This document shows, piece by piece, positions 1-8,753 of a stretch of 64,000 nucleotides of DNA; the first letter of the stretch is position 1; each line of letters begins with the position of its first letter. Under the pieces are notes generated by a model. The model searched no databases and was not told where the DNA came from. It saw nothing but the letters and a program-made list of their open reading frames with translations. The position numbers and the translations under genes were made by a program. Origin of the DNA: Brachymonas denitrificans (GTDB lineage Bacteria > Pseudomonadota > Gammaproteobacteria > Burkholderiales > Burkholderiaceae_C); the NCBI RefSeq assembly GCF_907163135.1, contig NZ_CAJQUA010000001.1, positions 2,185,001 to 2,249,000 on the forward strand, in the 5' to 3' direction.

Positions 1-628
1 GCACGGTCGGCGCCAGTTCGCGCACGCGGGCCAGTTCCTGCGGGTAGGTGGCGCCCACCACCAGGCCGAGCTGGCCGTTCAGGTTCCATGGGCCTTGCGC
101 CAGGCGGGCGATATGCTCGTACACCAGCGGCTGGCCTTCCACGTCGCGCAGCGGCTGCGCCTGCAAGTCGTTGCCGCCGGGGTTGGAGGTGCGGCACAAG
201 AGGAAGGCCCCCTTGCCGTGGCGGCGCAGATAGGGCTCGACCGAATCGAAGCCCATGAAGGGCGACAGCGTGACCGCATCGCAGCCGTAGCGCTCGAAGG
301 CCTCGATGGCGTACTGCTCGGCCGTGCTGCCGATGTCGCCGCGCTTGCTGTCCAGGATCACCGGCACGTGCGGCGCGACCTGGCGCATGTGCTGCACCAG
401 GCGTTCGAGCTGGTCCTCGGCACGGTGGGCGGCGAAGTAGGCGATCTGCGGCTTGAAGGCCAGTGCCAGATCCGCCGTGGCCTCGACGATGGCCGCGCAG
501 AAATCGAAAATGCGGCCGGCATCGCCCTGCATGGCGCCGGGAAAACGTTTCGGATCGGGGTCCAGCCCCACGCACAGCAGGGACTGGTTGCGCTGTTCCG
601 CCGCGCCAAGCATGTCGAGGAAAGTCAT
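1..628 (-). CDS. pyrF: Orotidine 5'-phosphate decarboxylase, 3' end beyond window
   Basis: Decarboxylates OMP to UMP, the last step of de novo pyrimidine synthesis in the cytoplasm. About 209 residues are visible, from an ATG at 628 to the window edge without a stop. The translation begins [15 protein letters not shown] and carries the active-site block DSKRGDIG at residues 93-100, with the catalytic Asp-Lys-Asp residues, then the [10 protein letters not shown] and TSNPGG segments. The length and motif layout fit the longer type 2 PyrF found in Burkholderiales and mycobacteria. It follows the uracil-DNA glycosylase-like gene on the same strand with a 39-bp gap. Identity is confident; only the C-terminus is missing. 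Confidence 0.95.
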   Translation of the reverse strand, partial: MTFLDMLGAAEQRNQSLLCVGLDPDPKRFPGAMQGDAGRIFDFCAAIVEATADLALAFKPQIAYFAAHRAEDQLERLVQHMRQVAPHVPVILDSKRGDIGSTAEQYAIEAFERYGCDAVTLSPFMGFDSVEPYLRRHGKGAFLLCRTSNPGGNDLQAQPLRDVEGQPLVYEHIARLAQGPWNLNGQLGLVVGATYPQELARVRELAPTV

Positions 629-667
629 GCCCGAATTGTAGGCGCTGGCGCCCGTTGCGAGGGGTTT

Positions 668-1654
668 TCAGGCCGCCACATGCGAGGCAGCCAGACACAG
701 GTCTTCCCAGGCGCGCGCCTTGGCGGGCGGGTTGCGCAGCAGGTAGTCCAGCGGGTAGCTGACGATGACCGGGACCGGTGCCAGCAGCGGCTGCAGGTCG
801 GCTTCTGCCTCCGGCACGGCGATGTGGTGCAACTGCCCGCGCAGCTGGCCGAGCGGTTCGGTGCGCTGCAGCAGGCTCCAGGCGGCGTTGCGGCCCAGGG
901 CCACCACCACCTGCGGGCGCAGCAGCGCGATTTCGCGGCGCAGGAAGGCGGCACATTGCGCCACTTCGGGCAATGTGGCCGGCCGGCCGGAAGGCGCGCA
1001 GCGCGTGGCGTGGCTGCGCAGCACCTGCGCCGGCTGCAGCCGGATGGCGGCGGCCATGTTGACCAGCAGCGTGCCGGCCTCACCCTGCAGCGGCTGGCCC
1101 GTGGCGTTTTCGGCGGTGCCGGGAGGGTCGAGCACGAACAGCCAGCGCGGCAGGCCGTCGGGCTCGCTGGCGGCACTGGCATCCCACACGCTGTGCTGGC
1201 GGCCACTGTGCAGGGTGCACGCAGTGCAGCTGGCCGCAGCCTGTTGCAGGGCGGGCCAGTTCAGGCGGGTGAGGGACAGGGCTGGTGCGCCTGCGGTGTC
1301 CTGGTGCGGCGCTCGGGGCAGCGCTTCCGGCTCCGTCGAGGCAGTCATCGGCTGGGGCGGTGTACCACGCGGCTGCGGGGCTGCTGCCATCGGCTGGACC
1401 ACCGGCGGCGCCTCGCGCTCTGCCTGCTGCTCGGCAATTTCTGCGGCAGTGCTGGCAGCGGCATCCGGCACCCGGGCGCCCGCAAAACGCGCTGGCGCAG
1501 TGCGGATCGGCGCCAGCGGCTCTGCCTGTGCTGCCTGCACAGCCTGCGCCCCCGCATCCACCACAACAGGCACCTCCTTCGGCGCTGGCAACCAGACGCG
1601 CACGCCCATCTCCGCCAGCATGGCGCGGCGGCGCGCATCGAGGTGCAGCGTCAT
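668..1654 (-). CDS. Uracil-DNA glycosylase family 4/5-like protein with altered catalytic motifs
   Basis: Family 4 uracil-DNA glycosylases remove uracil from DNA and carry a 4Fe-4S cluster. This 328-residue protein has a low-complexity Ala/Pro-rich N-terminal 130 residues, then the glycosylase fold. Four likely cluster cysteines are present (C143, C146, C219, C234), in contexts matching the family (CTAC, then RCAPSG and QCAAFL). Two catalytic motifs look degraded: the usual GEAPG-type motif reads LDPPG (about 175-179), and the usual YHPAYLLR-type motif reads YPLDYLLR (about 300-307), losing the histidine. It lies downstream of rimI and tsaB, a common arrangement in Burkholderiales. The family call is good; catalytic activity is uncertain. 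Confidence 0.8.
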   Translation of the reverse strand: MTLHLDARRRAMLAEMGVRVWLPAPKEVPVVVDAGAQAVQAAQAEPLAPIRTAPARFAGARVPDAAASTAAEIAEQQAEREAPPVVQPMAAAPQPRGTPPQPMTASTEPEALPRAPHQDTAGAPALSLTRLNWPALQQAAASCTACTLHSGRQHSVWDASAASEPDGLPRWLFVLDPPGTAENATGQPLQGEAGTLLVNMAAAIRLQPAQVLRSHATRCAPSGRPATLPEVAQCAAFLRREIALLRPQVVVALGRNAAWSLLQRTEPLGQLRGQLHHIAVPEAEADLQPLLAPVPVIVSYPLDYLLRNPPAKARAWEDLCLAASHVAA

Positions 1655-1711
1655 GGCAGCAGGCCGCAGGCAAGGCGGCAGGAAGAATCGGTCCGGATCG
1701 GCATGGAAGGG

Positions 1712-2257
1712 CTATTGTCGCAAAGAACCGGCCCAGTTGCCGGCCGCATCCTTGAGCCGCAGGCACATCACCTCGGCATGCTCGCGCCCGCCGCCCACAG
1801 CCGGGTAGTAGTTCTTGCGCAGACCCATCAGGACGAAGCCGAAGCGCTCGTACACCTGGCGCGCATGCGGATTGCTCAGGCGCACTTCGAGCCAGATCTG
1901 CTCGGCGCCCTGGCTCATGGCCCACAGCCGCAGCTGTTCCAGCAGCAGACGCGCCCAGCCCTGCCCCTGGTATTGCGGATGCACTGCCACGTTCAGCAGA
2001 TGCGCCTCTTCCACCCCGAGCAGGGCAACGAAGTAGCCCGCCAGCTCCCAGCGGCCGCCGGCCTGCTGCAACTGCAGCAGCTGCATGCAGTAGCGGCCGG
2101 TCTGGTCCAGCAGGATGTCGCGGAAGTTGCCCGGAGTCCAGGGCAGGGGGTAGGCGGCCTGCTCCAGCGCCATGATGGCGTCCACGTCGTGCACGGTGGC
2201 GGGCTGCAGGCGCGCCAGCGGGCCGCCCGTGGCCGGCAGCACGGGAGCGCCTTTCAT
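1712..2257 (-). CDS. rimI: Ribosomal protein S18 alanine N-acetyltransferase
   Basis: GNAT-fold enzyme that acetylates the N-terminal alanine of ribosomal protein S18 using acetyl-CoA. The 181-residue translation has the pyrophosphate-binding motif QYQGQGWARLLL at about 95-106, preceded by the LLNVAVHP strand, and the family end segment SNPHARQVYERFGF. Its start overlaps the 3' end of tsaB by 4 bp (2254-2257), so the two are probably translationally coupled. tsaB-rimI pairing is a widespread arrangement and supports the assignment over a generic GNAT. Confidence 0.92.
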   Translation of the reverse strand: MKGAPVLPATGGPLARLQPATVHDVDAIMALEQAAYPLPWTPGNFRDILLDQTGRYCMQLLQLQQAGGRWELAGYFVALLGVEEAHLLNVAVHPQYQGQGWARLLLEQLRLWAMSQGAEQIWLEVRLSNPHARQVYERFGFVLMGLRKNYYPAVGGGREHAEVMCLRLKDAAGNWAGSLRQ

Positions 2258-3114
2258 GGCTGCCGGGCCTGCGCAGCCTGCAATTTGGCTTGCTCGCGCT
2301 CTTCCGTGGTCTGCGCCACCTTGTCGCGCACGTAGCGCGGCAATGCCAGGGCCGGATCGATGGCGGCGCCGTCCTGCAACAGAGCCGGCGCCAGCCGCAG
2401 CATGGCACTGGCGCTGGGCATGGCGGCCGCCACGGTAACCGGCAGGCGCTCGCCATACACGGGCTGCACATTGCCGGCGCAGACGGCATCCGGCGTCAAG
2501 CCGGGCACCTGCAGCAGGTCTTCCGGGCGTGCCAGCACGGCCGGCTGCGCCAGTTCCCAGGCCGGCATGCCGCCGCGCGGCTGCCAGCGCCAGCCGGCGA
2601 CGTAGATCTCGTCCATGCGCGCATCGAGCAGGGCCCAGACGAGGGTACCGCGCTCCAATGCCGGCTGGCGGCTGCGCCAGTCTTCGGCCACGGCCAGCAA
2701 GGTGTCCATGGGCAGCACCTGGCGCTCCGCGCCGAGGGCCAGCCCCTGTGCCACTGCACAGGCGGTGCGCAGGCCGGTGAACGAGCCCGGCCCCGCACCG
2801 AACACGATGGCATCGAGCTGCGCCAGGCCCAGCCCGGCCTCGTCCAGCAGGCGCTGGACGGTGGGGATCAGCGTGGCGGAGGATTGCGCTGCGCCCGCGC
2901 CGGTGTAATCCCGCTGCTGCGGGGCAGCGCCCTGTGCGGCAGCCCCCGCAGGCCAGCGCCCTGCCGCGACCGACATTTCACTGGTGCTGGTATCCATGGC
3001 CAGCAGGTGCAGGGCGGCATCCGGCCGCCAGGCGACGGCAGGCGCACCGGCATGCGGCGCAGGGATGCTGGCGAGGGAAGAATCAGGTGAAATTTCGGGC
3101 TGGCTTGCAGACAT
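2254..3114 (-). CDS. tsaB: tRNA threonylcarbamoyladenosine biosynthesis protein TsaB
   Basis: Subunit of the TsaBDE complex that transfers threonylcarbamoyl to A37 of ANN-decoding tRNAs. The ATG at 3114 gives 286 residues starting MSASQPEISPDSS. The open frame continues upstream to 3399 without family similarity, so the internal start is preferred. Hallmarks are the ASKHA-type motif LAMDTSTSEMSVAA near residue 40 and the TsaB/TsaD block FGAGPGSFTGLRTA. About 35 N-terminal residues before the fold look unstructured. The gene overlaps rimI and is divergent from dacB. The other enzyme of this pathway, tsaC, lies at 5669-6712. Confidence 0.92.
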   Translation of the reverse strand: MSASQPEISPDSSLASIPAPHAGAPAVAWRPDAALHLLAMDTSTSEMSVAAGRWPAGAAAQGAAPQQRDYTGAGAAQSSATLIPTVQRLLDEAGLGLAQLDAIVFGAGPGSFTGLRTACAVAQGLALGAERQVLPMDTLLAVAEDWRSRQPALERGTLVWALLDARMDEIYVAGWRWQPRGGMPAWELAQPAVLARPEDLLQVPGLTPDAVCAGNVQPVYGERLPVTVAAAMPSASAMLRLAPALLQDGAAIDPALALPRYVRDKVAQTTEEREQAKLQAAQARQP

Positions 3115-3215
3115 GGCAGCATTGTTCCACAAGCCGTTCACAGATGGATGCAAATCCCGAGGGGTGTCTGCGACGCGCTGCAGTAGACTGCTCGCCTGCC
3201 TTCCTGCCACCGTCC

Positions 3216-4832
3216 ATGCCCGCCCCTCTCCCCCCATCCCTGTTTGCCCGCCGCGCCGGCTGGCCTGCCCTGCTGCTCGCGCTGAGCCTGTCCACCCTGA
3301 CGGCCTGCCAGAAATCCGGCACGCCCGAGGAGGTGGCCTCCGGCGCCGGCCTGACATCGACGGCCGACAGCGCCGCCTCCAGCCCCGTGGCCGCCGCATC
3401 GGCGCTGCTGGCAGAGCCGCGCGACCCGACGCCGTCGCTGGCCACCCAGGCCGCCAGCACCACCATTCCGCCCATCGTGCAGCAGGAACTGGACAAGGCC
3501 AAGGTCTCGCCCGAGCACGTGGCGCTGCTGGTGGTGCCGGTCGATGGCGGCCCGCCGCTGGTCAACCACCGCACGGCCGAGCAGATGAATCCGGCCTCGG
3601 TGATGAAGCTGATCACCACGGCCGCCGCGCTGGACCTGCTCGGCCCGTCCTACCGCTGGCATACCCGCATCTGGACCGACGGCACGCTGCAGAATGGCAC
3701 GCTTAACGGCAATGTCTATGTGCAGGGCCGCGGCGATCCCAAGCTGGTGGTGGAGCGGCTGTGGCTGCTGATGCGCGAACTGCAGCATGCCGGCATCCGC
3801 CGCATCGGCGGCGACATCGTGCTGGACCGCAGCGCCTTCGACGTGCCGCCGGTCGATCCCGGCAGTTTCGACAACGACCCGCTGCGTCCGTACAATGCGC
3901 GCCCCGACGCGCTGCTGGTGAATTTCAAGGCATTTACGCTGCAGATAACGCCCGATGAGAGCCAGAAGCTGGCACATGTCGGCCTGGAGCCGCCGCTGGA
4001 AGGCGTGACGCTGCCGCCCAGCCTGCCGCTGGCCGAAGGGAAGTGCGCCCCCTGGCTCAACAAGCTCGCAGCGGACACGCTGAAGGACCGCAATCTGGTG
4101 CTGCCGGCCGATCCCTATCCCGCCAGTTGCGGCATCCAGCAACTGACACTGGCGCACCCGGCTCCGGAACAGTTCGCACCACGCGCCGTGGCCGGCATGT
4201 GGAAGGCGCTTGGTGGCGAGCTGCAGGGCAGCATCCGCGATGGCGCCGTGCCCGAAGCGGTGCGCAAGCGCCGCCCGGTGGCCGACAGTGCCTCGCCCAC
4301 GGTCGCCGAGGTGGTGCACGACATCAACAAGTTCAGCAACAACGTGATGGCGCAGCAGGTGTTTCTGACGCTGGGGCTGGAGCATTCGGGCGTGGGCAGT
4401 CTGGCCAGTGCCAACGAGGCGCTCACCCAGTGGTGGCAGCACCGCCTGGGCGATACGCCGCTGCCGGCGGTGCAGAATGGTTCCGGCCTGTCGCGCGATG
4501 GCCGCGTGAGTGCCTCTTCGCTTGGCGCCATGCTGCAGCGCGTGTGGCGCACGCCGGGCATGCCGGAGTTCGTCGCCTCGCTGCCGATTGCCGGCGTGGA
4601 TGGCACTTTGCGCCACACGCACACCGCGTACAAAGGCAACGCCCATCTCAAGACCGGCACGCTCAAGGATGCCTCGGCGCTGGCCGGCTATGTGCTGTCC
4701 GACACGGGCCGGCGTTACGTGATGGTGGCGATGGCCAATGGTGCCAATGCCCAGTCGGCGCGGCCGGCCTTCCAGGCGCTGATGGAGTGGATCATCACGC
4801 AGCCGGTGGCATCGAGCGGCAGCAAATCCTGA
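3216..4832 (+). CDS. dacB: D-alanyl-D-alanine carboxypeptidase/endopeptidase (PBP4 family)
   Basis: Class C low-molecular-weight penicillin-binding protein that trims or cleaves peptidoglycan cross-links. The ATG at 3216 gives 538 residues with a lipoprotein-like signal (LLALSLSTLTAC, candidate lipid Cys31). The residues encoded upstream of it do not resemble a signal. Catalytic motifs are SVMK (S128-K131), SNN (374-376) and KTG (479-481), spaced as in PBP4 with the large insert domain between SxxK and SxN. It is divergent from tsaB, about 100 bp apart. The predicted lipid anchoring is inference from the lipobox; E. coli PBP4 has an ordinary signal peptide. Confidence 0.93.
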   Translation: MPAPLPPSLFARRAGWPALLLALSLSTLTACQKSGTPEEVASGAGLTSTADSAASSPVAAASALLAEPRDPTPSLATQAASTTIPPIVQQELDKAKVSPEHVALLVVPVDGGPPLVNHRTAEQMNPASVMKLITTAAALDLLGPSYRWHTRIWTDGTLQNGTLNGNVYVQGRGDPKLVVERLWLLMRELQHAGIRRIGGDIVLDRSAFDVPPVDPGSFDNDPLRPYNARPDALLVNFKAFTLQITPDESQKLAHVGLEPPLEGVTLPPSLPLAEGKCAPWLNKLAADTLKDRNLVLPADPYPASCGIQQLTLAHPAPEQFAPRAVAGMWKALGGELQGSIRDGAVPEAVRKRRPVADSASPTVAEVVHDINKFSNNVMAQQVFLTLGLEHSGVGSLASANEALTQWWQHRLGDTPLPAVQNGSGLSRDGRVSASSLGAMLQRVWRTPGMPEFVASLPIAGVDGTLRHTHTAYKGNAHLKTGTLKDASALAGYVLSDTGRRYVMVAMANGANAQSARPAFQALMEWIITQPVASSGSKS

Positions 4833-4920
4833 CCCGGCGTTTGAGAGGATTTCACGCAGCGGTCCCTGCCCGATCCGGCACGGGCTGCTAGACTGCGCAC
4901 TGCCCTGCTCCGCCGTCACC

Positions 4921-5559
4921 ATGACTCTCCCCACCCTGCTCAGTCTCAAGCCCCTGATCACGCTGCTGGCGCTGGTCAATCCGCTGGCGATCCTGCCGTT
5001 CTACATCCACTACACGCAAAGCTTCAGCGACGAGCAGCGCATGCGCACCATCCGCGCCGCCACGCTCACGGTGCTGACGGTGCTGGCGACGGGCGCGCTG
5101 CTGGGCATGCAGATCCTGGAATTCTTCAATATCTCCCTGGCCAGCTTCCAGGTGGGCGGCGGCATGCTGCTGCTGATCAGCGCGCTGCAGATGCTGAACG
5201 CACAGCCGGCCGAGGCGCGCACCACCGCCAGCGAAACCTCCTACGCGGCGCGCCAGGCCAGCATCGGCGTGGTGCCGCTGGGCATTCCACTGCTCACCGG
5301 CCCGGCCACCATGTCGACCATGGTGATCTTTGCCGAACGCACGGCCAACTGGGTGCAGATGGCACAGCTGATCGGCTATGCCGTGATCGTGGCCATGGCG
5401 GTGTACGTGAGCTTCATGGCCGCGCCGCGCATTGCCCGCGCCATGGGCCAGACCGGCATCAACGTGATGACGCGCCTGATGGGCCTGATCCTGGCCGCGC
5501 TGGGCGTGGAGGTGATGAGCGAGGGGCTGAAGAAGATTTTTCCGGTGCTCGGCGGGTGA
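4921..5559 (+). CDS. MarC/UPF0056 family integral membrane protein
   Basis: Inner-membrane protein of 212 residues with about six hydrophobic segments. The N-terminal ALVNPLAILPFYI and the central GIPLLTGPATMSTMVIF segments are characteristic of the MarC family. The function of the family is unsettled; early links to multiple antibiotic resistance in E. coli MarC were not supported. It sits 88 bp after dacB on the same strand, and may or may not share its transcript. The start at 4921 follows a non-coding stretch and gives a normal family length. Confidence 0.88.
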   Translation: MTLPTLLSLKPLITLLALVNPLAILPFYIHYTQSFSDEQRMRTIRAATLTVLTVLATGALLGMQILEFFNISLASFQVGGGMLLLISALQMLNAQPAEARTTASETSYAARQASIGVVPLGIPLLTGPATMSTMVIFAERTANWVQMAQLIGYAVIVAMAVYVSFMAAPRIARAMGQTGINVMTRLMGLILAALGVEVMSEGLKKIFPVLGG

Positions 5560-5668
5560 AGCTGGCAAGCTGCTGCCTTGCTGCTTGCGTACTGTGCTCA
5601 CACGCGCCCCATGGATAGCCCGGGGGCGAGCTGAATAGCGGGCGAGGGCGAACTGAATATGGCGCGAA

Positions 5669-6712
5669 TCAGGCTGCCGCGCGGCGCAGGCGGTCTGCCA
5701 CGCCGGCCCAGGCGGCGCTGGTCGGTACGCTTTCGATCCAGATTTCCTGCGCGCCAGCGTCATCGAAGGCACGTAGTTGGGCGAACAGCATCTTCGCGGC
5801 CTGTTCGGGATCGGTGGGCATGGCGTGGAGGGTGGCTGCAGACGCGGCGCTGCGCAGGGGCGTCCGGCTCCAGACGGCGACAGGCGGGGGCTGGTGCGCC
5901 GTGCTCGCCTGCGTCAGCGCATCCAGCGCTGCCTGCAGAGCCTCGGCCGTCATCAGTCGCACCCTGGCGCGCGGTGCATAGTGCGATTCCAGCGTGCCCG
6001 AAGCGCGCGGCGCCGCCTTCTTTTCAGTCACTTCTGCCGGCAACAGCACCGAAATCCCCGTAACTTCGGCAATCTTCTCGATACTGATCATGCCGGGTCG
6101 CAGCAGCACCGGCTGGCCGCGGGTGCAGTCCACAATAGTGGATTCGATGCCGACCTGACAGGCGCCGCCATCGAGCACGGTCAGACTGTCGCCAAACTCC
6201 TGCGCCACGTGCTGTGCCGTGGTCGGGCTGATACGGCCAAACGGGTTGGCGCTCGGCGCTGCCACGCCGGGCACCCCCAGGGCGGCGGCGGCGCGCAGCA
6301 CGGCCAGCGCGACCGGATGCGAGGGGCAGCGCAGGCCGACCGAATCCTGGCCTCCTGCGGCAGCCGCGCCCACGCCCGGGCGGCGCGGCACGATCACCGT
6401 GAGCGGCCCGGGCCAGAACGCATCCATCAGGCGCGCCGCATGGTCCGGCATCTGCTGCAGAAAGCCCTCGGCCACGAACTGCTCGGCCCCGGCGCGATCC
6501 GGCACATGCACGATCAGCGGATGGTCGGCCGGGCGGCCCTTGGCGGCGAAGATTTTCGCCACCGCAGCGTCCTGGTCGGCGCGGGCGGCCAGGCCATAGA
6601 CGGTTTCGGTGGGCAGCCCCAGCAGTTCGCCAGCTGCCAGCAGGCGTGCACCTTCGGCGATGGCGGCATCGCGCGTGGCATCGGTCGCCCAAAGTGTGGC
6701 ATCCAGCAGCAT
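5669..6712 (-). CDS. tsaC: L-threonylcarbamoyladenylate synthase (Sua5 type)
   Basis: Makes threonylcarbamoyl-AMP from threonine, bicarbonate and ATP, the first step of t6A37 tRNA modification. The chosen ATG at 6712 gives 347 residues starting MLLDATLWATD; the frame stays open to 6805 but the extra 31 residues look non-coding. The YrdC domain has LLGLPTETVYGLAARA, KGRPADHPL, a WPGPLT motif and the APSANPFGRISPTTAQHV segment. A C-terminal Sua5 domain of about 130 residues follows, so the protein is Sua5-like and longer than E. coli TsaC. It is the last gene of the conserved pgk-to-tsaC order, 123 bp after purK. Confidence 0.92.
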   Translation of the reverse strand: MLLDATLWATDATRDAAIAEGARLLAAGELLGLPTETVYGLAARADQDAAVAKIFAAKGRPADHPLIVHVPDRAGAEQFVAEGFLQQMPDHAARLMDAFWPGPLTVIVPRRPGVGAAAAGGQDSVGLRCPSHPVALAVLRAAAALGVPGVAAPSANPFGRISPTTAQHVAQEFGDSLTVLDGGACQVGIESTIVDCTRGQPVLLRPGMISIEKIAEVTGISVLLPAEVTEKKAAPRASGTLESHYAPRARVRLMTAEALQAALDALTQASTAHQPPPVAVWSRTPLRSAASAATLHAMPTDPEQAAKMLFAQLRAFDDAGAQEIWIESVPTSAAWAGVADRLRRAAA

Positions 6713-6835
6713 CCTGACTCCATTTATCCGTATCTCCGCACATCCTCCGTGCGGAGAAACCTGTCGAAAACGCCCCCCGCATCCGGCAAGGGGCGAGGTC
6801 TTCAATTTCTCACAATGAGCGCCCTGCAGGCACTC

Positions 6836-8056
6836 TCACGCCACGGCAAGCCGCTCGAACGGCAGGCGCAGCAGTTGGGCCACCTGCGCCGCCTTGTCCT
6901 GCAACTCGTCCACCGTGGCTGCGGTGATGGTCACATGCCCCATCTTGCGCCCCGGCTTCACATCCTGCTTGCCGTAGAGGTGCAATTGCACACCCGGCAG
7001 TTGCTGGATCTGCTCCCACGGCGGGATGATGCGCTCGCCATGCCGGAACCAGGCATCGCCCAGCAGGTTGAGCATGATGGAGGGGCTGTGGTGGCGCGGT
7101 TGTACCAGCGGCAGGTTCATGGTGGTGCGCACCTGCAGGTCGAACTGGCTGTGCTCGCAGGCGTCGATGGTGTAGTGACCGCTGTTGTGCGGGCGCGGCG
7201 CCATCTCGTTCACGACCCAGCTGCCGTCCTGCAGCACGAAATATTCGACGCAAAGCACGCCCACATACTCCAGCCCTTCGGCGATGCGGCGCGTGGCCTC
7301 GACCAGCGCATCGGCCAGCGCGACCGGCACGGCGCCGGCAAAGGCGTAGGTGGTGGCCAGAATGCCGCCATGGTGCACATTGCGCTGCGGCTGGAAATTG
7401 ACGATCTGGCCGTCGGCTCCGCGCGCCACGATCACCGAACACTCCAGCGCCAGCGCCAGCTTCTGCTCCAGCACGCAGGCGACGCGGCCCATGCCGTCCC
7501 AGGCCTGGCGCAGCTCGTCGGCCGTGTGGCACACGGCCTGGCCCTTGCCGTCATAGCCCAGACGCGCCGTCTTGAGGATGCCGGGCAGCAGCGCCGCGGC
7601 GGCTTGCAGGTCGGATTCCTGCTGCACCGCCAGCCAGGGCGCACAGCGCACGCCGCAGGCCGTGAAATGGCGCTTTTCCTCGATGCGGTCCTGCGCCTTG
7701 GCCACGGCCTGCGCCGGCGGCGATACCGGCTTGCGCGCGGCCAGATACTCCAGCGCCGCAGCGGGCACGTTCTCGAATTCGGTGGTCAGGCCATCGCAGG
7801 CGTCGGCCAGCTGGTCCCAGCCGGCCTGGTCATCGTAGGCGGCCACGATCTGATTGTGGCTGGCCTGCCCGGCCGGGCTGTCGGGCGCCGGATCGAGCAC
7901 CACGGTGGCATAGCCCATGCGCTGCGCGGCATGCACCAGCATGCGGCCGAGCTGGCCGCCGCCGAGCACGCCCAGCGTGGTATGCAGGCTGTCGGTATCC
8001 GTAGCGGAGCGGACGGTGTGCAGCGCCGGCGCTGCCGATGTTGGCGCTTCCTGCAT
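6836..8056 (-). CDS. purK: 5-(carboxyamino)imidazole ribonucleotide synthase
   Basis: ATP-grasp enzyme that carboxylates AIR to N5-CAIR in purine synthesis, passing product to PurE. The ATG at 8056 shares one base with the purE stop (TGATG overlap), which supports this start over the TTG just upstream and suggests translational coupling. The 406 residues begin with a short non-conserved leader, then LGVLGGGQLGRMLVHAAQ, the nucleotide-binding region with LTTEFENVP, and NEMAPRPHNSGHYTIDAC near the active site. Length and motifs are normal. Confidence 0.95.
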   Translation of the reverse strand: MQEAPTSAAPALHTVRSATDTDSLHTTLGVLGGGQLGRMLVHAAQRMGYATVVLDPAPDSPAGQASHNQIVAAYDDQAGWDQLADACDGLTTEFENVPAAALEYLAARKPVSPPAQAVAKAQDRIEEKRHFTACGVRCAPWLAVQQESDLQAAAALLPGILKTARLGYDGKGQAVCHTADELRQAWDGMGRVACVLEQKLALALECSVIVARGADGQIVNFQPQRNVHHGGILATTYAFAGAVPVALADALVEATRRIAEGLEYVGVLCVEYFVLQDGSWVVNEMAPRPHNSGHYTIDACEHSQFDLQVRTTMNLPLVQPRHHSPSIMLNLLGDAWFRHGERIIPPWEQIQQLPGVQLHLYGKQDVKPGRKMGHVTITAATVDELQDKAAQVAQLLRLPFERLAVA

Positions 8057-8562
8057 CAAGCCGCTCCCGCTTCGTTCACGGGCAGCGTCATGCCGCGCGC
8101 GGCCTCGGTCTGGCGGGCGCGGAAGTCGATCAGCTTCTGGCGCAAGGCCGGGTCGTTGTTGGAGAGCAGGGCCACGGCAAACAGCGCCGCGTTGGCCGCA
8201 CCGGCCGCGCCAATGGCGAAAGTGGCCACCGGCACGCCCTTGGGCATCTGCACGATGCTGTGCAGCGAATCAACGCCCTGCAGGTGGCGGCTGGCCACCG
8301 GCACGCCCAGCACCGGCACCGGCGTCTTGGCGGCGACCATGCCCGGCAGGTGGGCAGCACCGCCGGCACCTGCGATGATGGCCTGCAGGCCGCGCTCGGC
8401 CGCGGTTTCGGCGTAGGCGAACATGTCGTCGGGCATGCGGTGGGCCGATACCACGCGCGCCTCGAAGCGCACGCCAAAGCCCTGCAGGATCTCTACCGCG
8501 TGCTGCATGGTGTCCCAATCCGAATTCGACCCCATGATGACGCCGACTTGCACCTCTGCCAT
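8056..8562 (-). CDS. purE: 5-(carboxyamino)imidazole ribonucleotide mutase
   Basis: Class I PurE converts N5-CAIR to CAIR. The ATG at 8562 gives 168 residues starting [16 protein letters not shown], the family signature, followed by [10 protein letters not shown] and [15 protein letters not shown] in the substrate pocket. The frame is open upstream to 8733 without similarity. The start is preceded on the minus strand by the purine-rich run AAGGAAAAGGAAC. It is translationally coupled to purK and divergent from the thioredoxin-like gene. Its usual upstream neighbour purC is about 20 kb away in this window. Confidence 0.96.
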   Translation of the reverse strand: MAEVQVGVIMGSNSDWDTMQHAVEILQGFGVRFEARVVSAHRMPDDMFAYAETAAERGLQAIIAGAGGAAHLPGMVAAKTPVPVLGVPVASRHLQGVDSLHSIVQMPKGVPVATFAIGAAGAANAALFAVALLSNNDPALRQKLIDFRARQTEAARGMTLPVNEAGAA

Positions 8563-8753
8563 GAGCGTGTTCCTTTTCCTTGAATGTGTGAGGGGTTGCG
8601 GCAACGCGCAACCGGCGGCGCGCCCCGCACGGAAGCGCCCGCCTTGAAATATCTGCTTACGGCCCAACAAAGGATGGAGAGCCGGCAATGCTGGTATTGT
8701 AAGGTTCGGCCCGCCAGCGGCCAACCATTCCACCGAATACGCACCACACCGAC

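Noticed and set aside
95-2335. A 746-codon plus-strand open frame opposite pyrF, the glycosylase gene, rimI and tsaB.
   Set aside because: It is an antisense shadow in GC-rich DNA. The minus-strand genes have clear family motifs and the plus-strand translation has none.
3138-4979. A 613-codon minus-strand frame opposite dacB.
   Set aside because: Antisense shadow; the translation is rich in His, Arg and Gln without domains, while dacB has all PBP motifs.
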